A stretch of DNA of 64,000 nucleotides from Paenibacillus gallinarum (GTDB lineage Bacteria; Bacillota; Bacilli; Paenibacillales; Paenibacillaceae), in NCBI RefSeq assembly GCF_014836635.1, contig NZ_JACSQL010000005.1, positions 186,001 to 250,000 on the forward strand, given 5' to 3'. Shown one piece after another: positions 45,762 to 54,991 of the stretch (the stretch's first letter is position 1; each line of letters opens with the position of its first letter). Made by a program: the position numbers and the translations under genes. The notes beneath the pieces were generated by a model. It did not search any database and had not been told where the DNA came from. It saw only the letters and a list, made by a program, of their open reading frames with translations.

Positions 45762-47993
45762 TTAATGGAAGGTTTGAACTTGTTCTTCTTTAGCGGCAAC
45801 TTTTCTTTTACCTGGCCAAAAAGCAACTTCTCCAAGCACCATGGTAATTGAAGGTACAAGGAAAGGTCTCACAATAAACGTATCAAGTAAAACTCCAATC
45901 GCTGTAATAATACCAAACTGAACAAGTACTTGAATCGGTAAAGTAGCAAGTACGGCAAAGGTACCGGCAAGGATGAGTCCAGCGGAGGTAATGACAGAAC
46001 TGGTCTCTCCTACCCCTTCTTTAATCGCTTGTTTCAGCGGCATCGTTTTACTCTTCTGCCAAATGCTCGAGATCATAAAGATATTATAATCTTCACCTAA
46101 TGCTACTAGGAACACAAAGGAGTATAGCGGAATTGCTCCTTGAATTGCATCTGCACCGAGTCCGTAATGAATAATGAGCCAACCAAGACCGAGTGCCGAG
46201 AAATACGACAAGATTACGGTAGCAACCAAATATACCATCGCCACCAAAGAACGCAGGTAAAGCAGCAACAGCAAGCTGATCAGACCCACAACGACCGGAA
46301 TAATGAGTCTTGAATCATGTTTTCCGGCAAGTTCCGTATCATACTGTGTAGCTGTTTGACCGCTAATCCACACTTTATCACCGGAAGCATCCACACCTGC
46401 ACTCTCAAGAGCAGTCTCTGCTTCAGAACGAAGATCTGGAATATGGTGCATTGCTTCGATGGAATATGGATTCATGGCAAGTTCCACCTGATAAGCAAGA
46501 ATATCGCTATTTACAGATCCTTCTTCAGGCTCCGAAACGATACTTACATAATCTAGTGCTTCCAGACGCGATTTCACATCCGTATCTTTACCTTCCGTGT
46601 CCAGCATAAGCTGTACAGGGGCAAGCTCTCCTTCGGAGAATTGTTCCCCAATGACCGTAAATCCTTCTCTGGATGGAACATCTTCAGGGAAAGAAGATAA
46701 TAGATCATACGTGTATTTAATTTGAGGTGAAAAGGAAGCTAAAATTCCGAGCACCACAATCGTGGATACGATGACAGTCCAAGGACGCTTCGTCACCACA
46801 TTACCGATCCAGCTTTCTTTTTTCTTACGTGGAGCCGGTACCGGCTTCCCTTTTTTACGGGCACGCTCTGCCTGCATCTCCGCTGTTCTTGGTACAAACG
46901 GATAGAAGGATGCACGGCCGAAGATGGCCAGAAATGCAGGAACCAACGTAAGGCTCGCAATAAACATTATAAGAATGGATAAACTAAATGGAACAGCAAA
47001 GCGCTCATAAGCTCCATATTCAGCAAGCAGAAGGGCGAAAAGTGAAATAACCACGGTAAATCCACTCATCGCGATTGCGCCCGAAGAACTTGTAATCGCC
47101 TGGAATAATGCTTTGCGTTTATCTTCTTCATTCCATAAAATCTGACGGAATTTAGAAATCATAAATAGACAATAATCAGTACCTGCTCCAAAAAGCAGAA
47201 CCGTCATAATTGAAATGGACTGTGAATCAACGGTAATGACTCCTTGTTTTGCTAGAAATCCTAAGATGGGACTTGTCACAATGTACGCAAATCCAACGGC
47301 TACAATAGGAATAACAGCAAGCAGTGGTGAGCGATAAATAAGAAGCAAGAAGATAAGTACAAGCAGCACAGTGCCGATGAGAAGCGATACGTCCGCATTC
47401 TCAAACAATCCGGTCGCATCTACCGAGATACCGGCAGGACCTGTTACACGAGCACTAAGCTCATCTCCACTATCTATTTCAGCATCAAATGGATTCGTTC
47501 CAAATATAGAAGTCATACTGGACTTGATTCCATCAAGGCCTTGCCCTAGTTCTTCGGCATCCGCCTCGTCTTCAAAAAACACAGGCAGCACTAGTGTGCT
47601 TCCATCTTCAGACAACTGTGCAGACAGCGCCGGCGGCGGTAATTTATGTAGAGGGATAACAGCTGTTTGATGAGGAACAGGGTTCTCCTCCAGCTGAAGA
47701 GTTAGTTCTTGCAGCTTCGTCAGATCTTCTGTACCAAGTCCTGACTCTTTATGAATAACGATCAAAGCAGGTATTCCTGAATCATTCGGAAACTCCCGAT
47801 CTGCTACCATTTGCGCAATTACGGAAGGTTCATTCTCTTTCAGATTGGCTGCATTGTTATTTTCCTGTTCACCAACAGCAGGCCAAATGAGGTTTAAAAC
47901 AACGGCCAAGATGACCCACACCAGAACGGTGATCCATTTCGTCTTTTTACCAGCAACCCATTTTCCATATCCACCGGGTTCTTTTTCTTGCAT
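45762..47993 (-). CDS. MMPL/RND-superfamily membrane transporter (YdfJ-like)
   Basis: A 743-residue exporter with twelve predicted membrane helices in two similar halves, each with a large extracellular loop after helix 1. The two halves carry the polar helix signatures FGAGTDYCLFMISKFRQ and ALGEDYNIFMISSIWQ, the GxxxDY pattern of MMPL proton-relay helices. Translation from ATG 47993 is favoured because AAGGATGTGA lies eight bases upstream; ATG 48014 has no ribosome site. It is divergent from a TetR gene, so it is probably induced by that regulator's ligand. Confidence 0.92.
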   Translation of the reverse strand: MQEKEPGGYGKWVAGKKTKWITVLVWVILAVVLNLIWPAVGEQENNNAANLKENEPSVIAQMVADREFPNDSGIPALIVIHKESGLGTEDLTKLQELTLQLEENPVPHQTAVIPLHKLPPPALSAQLSEDGSTLVLPVFFEDEADAEELGQGLDGIKSSMTSIFGTNPFDAEIDSGDELSARVTGPAGISVDATGLFENADVSLLIGTVLLVLIFLLLIYRSPLLAVIPIVAVGFAYIVTSPILGFLAKQGVITVDSQSISIMTVLLFGAGTDYCLFMISKFRQILWNEEDKRKALFQAITSSSGAIAMSGFTVVISLFALLLAEYGAYERFAVPFSLSILIMFIASLTLVPAFLAIFGRASFYPFVPRTAEMQAERARKKGKPVPAPRKKKESWIGNVVTKRPWTVIVSTIVVLGILASFSPQIKYTYDLLSSFPEDVPSREGFTVIGEQFSEGELAPVQLMLDTEGKDTDVKSRLEALDYVSIVSEPEEGSVNSDILAYQVELAMNPYSIEAMHHIPDLRSEAETALESAGVDASGDKVWISGQTATQYDTELAGKHDSRLIIPVVVGLISLLLLLYLRSLVAMVYLVATVILSYFSALGLGWLIIHYGLGADAIQGAIPLYSFVFLVALGEDYNIFMISSIWQKSKTMPLKQAIKEGVGETSSVITSAGLILAGTFAVLATLPIQVLVQFGIITAIGVLLDTFIVRPFLVPSITMVLGEVAFWPGKRKVAAKEEQVQTFH

Positions 47994-48076
47994 TGTTCCA
48001 GTCACATCCTTCATTTTTTTAATGTTTTTATTGAAATGAACCGCAGGTCATAATACAATCTAGAAGTAATTATATA

Positions 48077-48084
48077 TACCGGTA
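48077..48084. promoter_or_regulatory. Operator candidate between mmpL and tetR genes
   Basis: TACCGGTA is an 8-base palindrome centred in a longer imperfect repeat flanked by TAATTA on both sides, the expected site of a TetR-type dimer controlling both divergent genes. Confidence 0.5.
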
Positions 48085-48152
48085 GGTTAATTATCAACAA
48101 CTATTTTTGAAATTGGCGATGGATTCACTTATACTGCTCATCAGGAGGAATC

Positions 48153-48767
48153 ATGATGACTAAACAACCACCTCGTTCACCCGGACGTCCTAAACAAACT
48201 TCGGATGAAACGTCCACCTATGATGTGATTCTAGGAACAGCCTCAAGGCTGTTTATGGAGAACGGTTATGAACCCGTGTCTCTGCAGCAGATTGCGAAGC
48301 TATGTAATGTTACAAAAGCCTCCATATACTATCACTTCACCAGTAAGCCAGAACTGTTCAAGATTGCTGTCACCAGTATGCTACGGCGCGGTTACGAACA
48401 AACACACAACTGTTTGATGAAAGCAGATTCTTTGAAAGAAGGCCTTCTCTTTATTGCGGAAGCCAAAATTGCTACACCTCATGCGGAAATGGAAACGATC
48501 CTTCGCGAAGCAGAAACTTTTCTCAGCCATGAACAGATCCAAGAGATTAGAGATGGCGAGCGTGCCATTCATCAGCTTTTAGCGGATCATTTTGAGCGTG
48601 AATTCCAATCAGGAGTTATTAGACAGAAGAATCCCCTCCTACTTGCTCAGGCTTTTTCCGCCCTGCTCATGCTAGGTAATCGTGAGGATATTACGAGTAA
48701 ATATGCCGGTCCGAGAGAGCTTGCAGAAGAACTAGTTGAATTATTCTGGCAAGGTGCAGGTTCTTAA
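48153..48767 (+). CDS. TetR-family repressor
   Basis: A 204-residue regulator. The N-terminal helix-turn-helix is VSLQQIAKLCNVTKASIYYHF (about 43-63), followed by a helical ligand-binding domain. AGGAGG precedes tandem ATGs (48153 and 48156). Its position, divergent from the MMPL exporter with a palindrome between, suggests it represses that exporter and itself. Confidence 0.92.
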   Translation: MMTKQPPRSPGRPKQTSDETSTYDVILGTASRLFMENGYEPVSLQQIAKLCNVTKASIYYHFTSKPELFKIAVTSMLRRGYEQTHNCLMKADSLKEGLLFIAEAKIATPHAEMETILREAETFLSHEQIQEIRDGERAIHQLLADHFEREFQSGVIRQKNPLLLAQAFSALLMLGNREDITSKYAGPRELAEELVELFWQGAGS

Positions 48768-48799
48768 AAGTATCTAGACTTTTTTCAAGTTTCATTTAA

Positions 48800-48823
48800 A
48801 AAGGCCCGTAAGGGCTTTTTTTT
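48800..48823. terminator. Bidirectional terminator between tetR and lipid kinase genes
   Basis: GCCC pairs with GGGC around GTAA, flanked by A- and T-runs on both sides. Confidence 0.7.
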
Positions 48824-48844
48824 ATATATAAGATCACTACATCT

Positions 48845-49744
48845 CTATATGGCATCCGGACCGCCCACTAAAAAAGTCAGCTTATGATCAAGAACGGAGA
48901 TTTGCACAGGGGTACTAAGATACACCTCTCCATCTGTATCTGCCTGTTTCTCTTCATCGGTTCGAAGCTTGATATTCCGGGCTTTGTAGTAGAGTATACT
49001 GTCATTCTTCGGCTGCCACTCTCCTTCTGGTTTACGTGCTAACAATTCCTTTAGAAGCGGCAATCCCGTCTGGCGAATAATTAGAACATCAAACTGGCCA
49101 TCCATCAGTGCATCTTGGGCAAAAGGAAGTGCACTCGATCCAAGCGATCGGCCGTTTGCGATATAAATCATCACTGCTTCATCTTGAATCAGCTTGCCAT
49201 CAGCCTCCATCTCAAAAGCAAAGGGTACTGCTGAGCGGATCGTTTGCAGTGTACTAATAAAGTAACTTAGCTTGCCCAGTGAATTTTTTAAGTTTGAATC
49301 GATATTTACAGATGTATCCGTAATGAGACCTACCCCAAAAAAGTTAGTGAATACTCGCCCGTTAGCAAACCCCAGATCAATATCGATGATTCTTCCTTCA
49401 AGCATCATACGAGCAGACTGCGTAACGTCCACCGGCATTCCAAGTGATCTCACAAAGTCATTACATGTTCCGCCTGGCAGCACTCCTACAACCGGCGGAT
49501 GATCCAGCTGTGTTAACCCGTTGATGCATTCGTGGACCGTGCCGTCCCCGCCTAAAATAAATACCACATCTACCTCACCTCCCCGTTCGAGACATATCTT
49601 CTCACCGTCTCCAGGGCCAGAAGTCTGAATGATATCTAGCTCCTTGATGGCAGGTGCGAGCACAGCTACAGCAGAACTGACCAAACTTCCTGCAGCAGAT
49701 CCTGCTGCATCATTATGTATAAGCAGCGCTTTTGTGATCTTCAT
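48845..49744 (-). CDS. Diacylglycerol/lipid kinase (DagK/YegS/BmrU family)
   Basis: A 299-residue lipid kinase with the diacylglycerol-kinase catalytic domain: FILGGDGTVHECINGL (about 63-78), VLPGGTCNDFVRSLGM, and the C-terminal DGE segment (ADTDGEVYLSTPV). It would phosphorylate diacylglycerol or a related lipid in phospholipid or lipoteichoic-acid recycling. AGGAGG precedes the ATG. It is a one-gene unit. Confidence 0.92.
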   Translation of the reverse strand: MKITKALLIHNDAAGSAAGSLVSSAVAVLAPAIKELDIIQTSGPGDGEKICLERGGEVDVVFILGGDGTVHECINGLTQLDHPPVVGVLPGGTCNDFVRSLGMPVDVTQSARMMLEGRIIDIDLGFANGRVFTNFFGVGLITDTSVNIDSNLKNSLGKLSYFISTLQTIRSAVPFAFEMEADGKLIQDEAVMIYIANGRSLGSSALPFAQDALMDGQFDVLIIRQTGLPLLKELLARKPEGEWQPKNDSILYYKARNIKLRTDEEKQADTDGEVYLSTPVQISVLDHKLTFLVGGPDAI

Positions 49745-49934
49745 GACTCAACCCTCCTACTTCTCTTATCGTACTTACTCTTTCTTTACCCGCTGTACAC
49801 AGGCCGTTAACAATTGCATGACATCATTCTAGAACCAAATTATCCCAAAATTTATTGATGAGAGGTGTTATCTATCACCTTCGTTCAGGGTAATAACATA
49901 AAAAACTACATCTTTAACCAAGGAGGCAATCTCT

Positions 49935-50522
49935 ATGATTCCTGCAACACATAAAGAACTGGAAGAAATCAGGACACAATGTCGGTCCATGGTAAAGACG
50001 CGGGCATTCGCCTCTGGAAGCACTTCACTCATTCCGATCCCGGGAACCGATGTCGTTGCCGACGTAGGGATTTTAATGCAGCTGCTTCCTGCTATTAATG
50101 AAAAATTCGGATTAGCTAAAGAAGATGTAGAGGGGATGGATGCAGAGACCAAAGCGGCCTTTTATGGACTCGTTCTATCTATGGGTAGTGCGGTGATCGG
50201 AAGACTCGTTACCCGAGAAGTGGTCATTAAATTGCTCCAAAAAGTTGGGGTCCGAATGGCAGCGAAACAAGCGACACGATTTGTTCCTTTTGCAGGTCAA
50301 GCTTTGTCTGCCGTACTTAGTTTCTCAGCAATGCGCTATATCGGTAACAAACATGTAGAAGACTGTTACCAAGTTGCATTGAAGCTTCTGGAAGAACGCC
50401 GAGCGAAAGCACATGAACTACCGAAAGATTCTGAAATTCTCAGCAGAATAACGGAATCCGTCCCTATCGACAGTAAAGCTCATTCTGAGAATGAATCAGC
50501 AGATACGACACCTAAGGAATAA
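49935..50522 (+). CDS. DUF697/EcsC-like membrane-associated protein
   Basis: A 195-residue protein with hydrophobic Gly/Pro-rich elements STSLIPIPGTDVVADVGILM (about 29-48) and ATRFVPFAGQALSAVLSFSA (about 117-136), a paired IPxPGxD/VPxxG pattern seen in DUF697/YcjF-type and EcsC-like proteins. These may insert as membrane hairpins. AAGGAGG precedes the ATG by about seven bases. Family assignment is tentative and the function is unknown. Confidence 0.72.
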   Translation: MIPATHKELEEIRTQCRSMVKTRAFASGSTSLIPIPGTDVVADVGILMQLLPAINEKFGLAKEDVEGMDAETKAAFYGLVLSMGSAVIGRLVTREVVIKLLQKVGVRMAAKQATRFVPFAGQALSAVLSFSAMRYIGNKHVEDCYQVALKLLEERRAKAHELPKDSEILSRITESVPIDSKAHSENESADTTPKE

Positions 50523-50543
50523 CCGAGTTCATCATGAAAAGAT

Positions 50544-50609
50544 AAAAAAACACCAATCTCTTCTTTCAGAGACAGGCATCTTCTGTCAGAAAGAGATTGG
50601 TGTTTTTTT
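50544..50609. terminator. Bidirectional terminator between DUF697-like and ABC exporter genes
   Basis: AACACCAATCTC pairs with GAGATTGGTGTT, with an inner TTTC/GAAA-type extension, and poly-A/poly-T on the flanks serves both convergent genes. Confidence 0.88.
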
Positions 50610-50614
50610 GGTTT

Positions 50615-52468
50615 TTAGCCAGCTTCAGAGAACTGACTGTTGTACAGATCAGCGTAGAATCCGCCTTGCGCAAGCAATTCAACATGTGTTCCTTTTTCAA
50701 TCACATCTCCATGATTCATGACCAGAATCACATCCGCATCACGAATGGTCGACAACCGGTGAGCAATAACAAAGCTAGTCCGGTCTTTCATCAGTTCGTT
50801 CATTGCTTGCTGGATCGCAATCTCGGTTCTCGTATCCACTGAACTTGTTGCTTCATCCAGGATCAGAATCGATGGATCCGCCAAGATCGCACGAGCGATG
50901 GTAAGAAGCTGCTTCTGACCTTGCGAAATATTCGATGCTTCCTCATTCAGCACGGTGTCATAACCATCCGGTAGCGTACGAATGAAATGATCGGCCCGGG
51001 CAGCAATGGCAGCCTGCCGAATCTCAGCTTCCGTTGCTCCTTCTCTGCCGTAGGCAATATTGTCGCGGATTGTACCATTAAACAGCCAGGTATCCTGCAG
51101 TACCATACCGAACATTTCACGGAGAGTACCACGCGGCATGTCTGTAATATTAACCCCGTCAATTCGGATTTCTCCGTCCTGAATCTCATAGAAGCGCATC
51201 AGAAGATTGATCAGCGTCGTTTTACCAGCACCCGTAGGTCCGACAATGGCTACGGTTTGTCCAGGCAACACATCCAGGTTCATATCTGAAATGAGTGTCT
51301 GTCCGTCTTCATATCCAAACTTCACATGATCAAAGGTAACTGCGCCTTGAACCTCTTCCTGTGCCACGTTACTTCCTGCTTCTTTCACTTCTTCTTCTTC
51401 ATCGAGCAGTTCAAATACACGCTCGGCTGAAGCTACAGTAGATTGAATAACGTTGGCGATATTGGCCAGCTGCGTAATCGGCTGAGTGAACTGACGAGAA
51501 TACTGGATAAAAGCAAGAATGTCTCCCACTAATATTCTCTCTTTGGTGACTAAAACCCCGCCTACGATACAAATTAATACATATCCTAGATTTCCAATAA
51601 ACTGCATCAGCGGCATAATGAGTCCAGAGATAAACTGAGCCTTCCAGCCCGTATGGTACAGCTTCTCATTAATCTCGTCAAAATCATGAATGGATCTTTC
51701 TTCGCGTCCAAAAGCTTTGACTACATTATGACCTGTGTACATCTCTTCCACATGCCCATTCAGTTCGCCAAGTTTTTTCTGCTGACCGACAAAATATCCT
51801 TGAGAACGTTTAGCAATCATCGTTACGACAATGACACTAAGCGGTAACGTCAGAAACGTAATAAGTGTCATCAAAGGACTGATCGTCAGCATCATTACGA
51901 TAACCCCGATAACGGTCACAAGCGAGGTGATGAACTGCGTTATGCTTTGCTGCAAGGTGTTACTAATGTTATCCACATCATTTGTAGCACGGCTAAGTGT
52001 TTCTCCATGGGTGCGTCCATCAAAATATTTAAGCGGCAAACGCGACAACTTTACGTTGATCTGTTCTCTCATTTGGAATACGATACGCTGTGCTACACCA
52101 GACATTAAATATTGCTGAGCATAGCTGAATAAAGAACTTAGCAGATAGAGTCCGCCCAGCAGCATCAAGATACGGTAGATAGCCGTAAAGTCAATTGGCA
52201 TAGCAGACTGTCCAGACATCTTCGCAAGGGCCGGTTCCGCTAAAATGTTTGTAGCACGCGCCATGATCTTCGGTGCAACAATGGTAAATACGGTGCTCAG
52301 AATCGCCATAATAAAGACGAGTACAAGCATTTTATTCTCTGGCTTCAGATATCTCACGAGCCGTTTCATGGTTCCTTTAAAATCTTTTGCCTTCTCTACA
52401 GGACCTCGGCCTGGATGTCCGCCGGGATGCCCCGGTCCTGCAGGCGGCGGTGTACGTTTCTCACTCAT
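50615..52468 (-). CDS. Heterodimeric ABC exporter, catalytically complete half
   Basis: A 617-residue half-transporter with six membrane helices (about 45-330) and an ATPase domain: Walker A GPTGAGKTT, signature ISQGQKQ, Walker B ILILDEATS with the catalytic Glu, and the switch His in IAHRLS. The Pro/Gly/His-rich N-terminus is unusual. It overlaps the first half by four bases. The pair resembles LmrCD, YheHI or TM287/288 multidrug exporters. Confidence 0.93.
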   Translation of the reverse strand: MSEKRTPPPAGPGHPGGHPGRGPVEKAKDFKGTMKRLVRYLKPENKMLVLVFIMAILSTVFTIVAPKIMARATNILAEPALAKMSGQSAMPIDFTAIYRILMLLGGLYLLSSLFSYAQQYLMSGVAQRIVFQMREQINVKLSRLPLKYFDGRTHGETLSRATNDVDNISNTLQQSITQFITSLVTVIGVIVMMLTISPLMTLITFLTLPLSVIVVTMIAKRSQGYFVGQQKKLGELNGHVEEMYTGHNVVKAFGREERSIHDFDEINEKLYHTGWKAQFISGLIMPLMQFIGNLGYVLICIVGGVLVTKERILVGDILAFIQYSRQFTQPITQLANIANVIQSTVASAERVFELLDEEEEVKEAGSNVAQEEVQGAVTFDHVKFGYEDGQTLISDMNLDVLPGQTVAIVGPTGAGKTTLINLLMRFYEIQDGEIRIDGVNITDMPRGTLREMFGMVLQDTWLFNGTIRDNIAYGREGATEAEIRQAAIAARADHFIRTLPDGYDTVLNEEASNISQGQKQLLTIARAILADPSILILDEATSSVDTRTEIAIQQAMNELMKDRTSFVIAHRLSTIRDADVILVMNHGDVIEKGTHVELLAQGGFYADLYNSQFSEAG

Positions 52469-54192
52469 GCGATCTCCTCCTCTGATAACTGTGAGGATAC
52501 AATTTCACGGTAGACTTCGTTATTAGCTAACAGTTCTCTGTGGGTACCGCTGCCCACAATTTTTCCTTCATCCATAACAAGGATCCGGTCTGCATCTCGA
52601 ACTGTACTCACGCGCTGGGCGACAAGAATGACAGTTGAGTTGGAAGTTTCATCTTTCAAAGCAGCTCTCAAACGGCTGTCCGTTTTAAAATCGAGTGCCG
52701 AGAAACTGTCATCAAACACATAAATTTCAGGTCTGCGCACCAAGGCTCTTGCGATGGACAAGCGCTGCTTCTGGCCGCCAGAAACGTTATTCCCGCCTTG
52801 AGCGATTACGCTATCGTATCCATTTTCCATTTCGCTGATAAAATCAGAAGCCTGTGCTACAGAAGCCGCATGCTCGATCTCTTCTTGGGTCGCATCTTCC
52901 TTACCATATCGAAGATTATCCGCAATGGTTCCCGTAAACAGGATTGCCTTCTGAGGTACATAACCAATTTTTGAACGTAGATCATCCTGCGTCATTTCCC
53001 TGACATCTACTCCATTTACCTTCACACTGCCCTCCGTCACTTCATAGAAGCGAGGAATGAGACTGAGCAGCGTTGTTTTACCTGAACCGGTACCGCCAAT
53101 AATGGCGGTTGTCTCGCCTGGTTTGGCTGTAAAACTGATCCCTTCAAGCGCATATTCTTCAGCACCTGGATATTTGAAAGAGACGTTATCAAACTCCAAT
53201 GTTCCATAAAGCTTGTTCGGTTTTGCAGGTGTATCTGGATTTTTTAGTTCTGGTTTCATCTCCAGCACTTCGTTAATTCTGACAGCAGAAGCCGATGCTC
53301 TTGGAAGCATAACGAAGATCACGGAGACCATAATCAATGAAAACATAATCTGCATTGCATATTGGATAAATGCCATCATATTACCGACTTGCATATCTCC
53401 GGTATCAATACGAAGGCCGCCAAATCCGATGATCGCAATAACGGTGAAGTTCATGATCAGCATCATGGACGGCATCATAAAAGCCATAATTTTATTCACT
53501 CGAATCGCCGTTTGAGTTAAATCCTGATTGGCTTCTTTAAAACGTTCTTTTTCAAAATGTCCTCGGTTAAAAGAACGGATAACCCGAATTCCAGTAAGCT
53601 GTTCACGCAGCACCAGATTCAATCGGTCTAGTTTTTTCTGAATCGCCTTAAATAAAGGCAGCCCTTTAAATGCAATAAGCGCTACTGTTCCTGCCAAGAT
53701 CGGCAGAGATATAACAAGAACCAGTGAAAGCTTGGCATCCTGCGAGATTGCCATGATGAGTCCTCCGATAAACATTAGGGGAGCACTAATCATCATTCGC
53801 ATCATCATGAGCAGCACATTTTGTACTTGGGTAATATCATTCGTTGTACGGGTGATGAGTGAAGCTGTTCCAATTTGGTCAAATTCCTGCAGCGAGAAAT
53901 TTTCGACATGTCTAAACACTCGGCTGCGTAAATCCCGTGCAAACTTCCCAGATACTTGAGAGGCGAGAAAGCTGACCAGGATCGAACATAGTGCTCCAAG
54001 TAGAGCAATAAACAGCATCGTTCTCCCTACACTCCAGATATAAGGAACGTCGTTATTCTGTATCCCTATATTCACTATCTTTGACATCAATGTAGGTAAG
54101 TATAGATCAGACATCGACTGTAAAAATACAAAGATAATGACAAGGATCACTGGAAGTTTGTAAACATTCAGCATCCTTAAAAGTTTCAGCAT
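52465..54192 (-). CDS. Heterodimeric ABC exporter, degenerate-site half
   Basis: A 575-residue half-transporter. Walker A is GGTGSGKTT and the signature VSGGQKQR, but Walker B reads IYVFDDSFSALD: the catalytic Glu is Asp, and the switch position is AQRVS with Gln in place of His. These are the hallmarks of the non-hydrolysing site in heterodimeric exporters. It overlaps the MarR gene by seven bases and the other half by four, giving the operon MarR-half A-half B. Confidence 0.93.
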   Translation of the reverse strand: MLKLLRMLNVYKLPVILVIIFVFLQSMSDLYLPTLMSKIVNIGIQNNDVPYIWSVGRTMLFIALLGALCSILVSFLASQVSGKFARDLRSRVFRHVENFSLQEFDQIGTASLITRTTNDITQVQNVLLMMMRMMISAPLMFIGGLIMAISQDAKLSLVLVISLPILAGTVALIAFKGLPLFKAIQKKLDRLNLVLREQLTGIRVIRSFNRGHFEKERFKEANQDLTQTAIRVNKIMAFMMPSMMLIMNFTVIAIIGFGGLRIDTGDMQVGNMMAFIQYAMQIMFSLIMVSVIFVMLPRASASAVRINEVLEMKPELKNPDTPAKPNKLYGTLEFDNVSFKYPGAEEYALEGISFTAKPGETTAIIGGTGSGKTTLLSLIPRFYEVTEGSVKVNGVDVREMTQDDLRSKIGYVPQKAILFTGTIADNLRYGKEDATQEEIEHAASVAQASDFISEMENGYDSVIAQGGNNVSGGQKQRLSIARALVRRPEIYVFDDSFSALDFKTDSRLRAALKDETSNSTVILVAQRVSTVRDADRILVMDEGKIVGSGTHRELLANNEVYREIVSSQLSEEEIA

Positions 54193-54743
54193 GGTTTTTC
54201 ACTTCCTTCTTTTCTCTTTCGTTCTTCCTTTTCTTCTCGGACCATGTCATGGTACTCATGAACCCGATTCAGGAGCAAGGTAAGCTGCTTCGTATCCTCT
54301 TCTCCAAGGTACTCCACAAGTCCGTGCATGGTAGTCATCATTTCTTTGTGAACTTCTCTGACTACTTGTTGTCCCGCCTCTGTAATCTTGATGCGGACTA
54401 CCCTCCGATCATCCGGATCCACTTTCCGCTCCACTAGACCTGCTTCTTCCAGGGTCCTGATTACTGGTGTAATTGTAGGAGATTTCACACGAAGAAGATT
54501 GCTGATTTCAGATGCCTTCATCCCCTCGATCTGCTCCTTCGTCGTGGGTCCCTTCTCCATATATTCGCTGATTTTACATACAACGGAGGCAGGATCTCGC
54601 TCTGTCTCCGTACCTCTAATCAACGCTGTTAAAAGCATAATTTCGCTGGGGTTACGTCCTTCCGTCTTTCGTTGTTTCCATATCCCCCGATTAAACTTCA
54701 TAAACGTATAGAGCAAACTTTGTACCGTTGTATCTTCATTCAT
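54186..54743 (-). CDS. MarR-family regulator
   Basis: A 185-residue winged-helix protein with the helix-turn-helix KASEISNLLRVKSPTITPVI and wing KVDPDDRRVVRIKITEAG. AAAGGAGG sets the start. Its own promoter is near consensus, with an operator just downstream of the predicted start point. It probably represses the downstream ABC exporter until a drug binds. Confidence 0.92.
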   Translation of the reverse strand: MNEDTTVQSLLYTFMKFNRGIWKQRKTEGRNPSEIMLLTALIRGTETERDPASVVCKISEYMEKGPTTKEQIEGMKASEISNLLRVKSPTITPVIRTLEEAGLVERKVDPDDRRVVRIKITEAGQQVVREVHKEMMTTMHGLVEYLGEEDTKQLTLLLNRVHEYHDMVREEKEERKRKEGSEKPC

Positions 54744-54812
54744 TTTTGTAAACCCCTCCTTTACAACCGAATACCCTTATATCCTTCTGAAATTAATCAT
54801 AACCCTAAATTG

Positions 54813-54825
54813 TTAGGTATCCTAA
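54813..54825. promoter_or_regulatory. MarR operator candidate
   Basis: TTAGG-TAT-CCTAA is a perfect 5-3-5 inverted repeat placed about +12 to +24 from the predicted transcript start. Confidence 0.6.
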
Positions 54826-54843
54826 TTAACTTCAAGCAAGCAA

Positions 54844-54872
54844 ATTATATTCCCCGTTATCAGGAATGTCAA
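54844..54872 (-). promoter_or_regulatory. Consensus sigmaA promoter of the MarR-ABC operon
   Basis: TTGACA (54872-54867) and TATAAT (54849-54844) with a 17-base spacer on the minus strand: a full consensus match. Confidence 0.92.
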
Positions 54873-54951
54873 CTCGTCTCTATTACAGAATAAAATCCCC
54901 CTTACTGCTTATTTTTATGAAGCTCTTCTAAGCCCCTTAGATACAAAAGAA

Positions 54952-54977
54952 AAGCGATGGCATAGTCGCCATCGCTT
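54952..54977 (-). terminator. Terminator of uxaC
   Basis: AAGCGATGGC pairs with GCCATCGCTT around a six-base loop, followed by TTCTTTTG on the minus strand. Confidence 0.85.
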
Positions 54978-54991
54978 CCCTCATATCCCTA

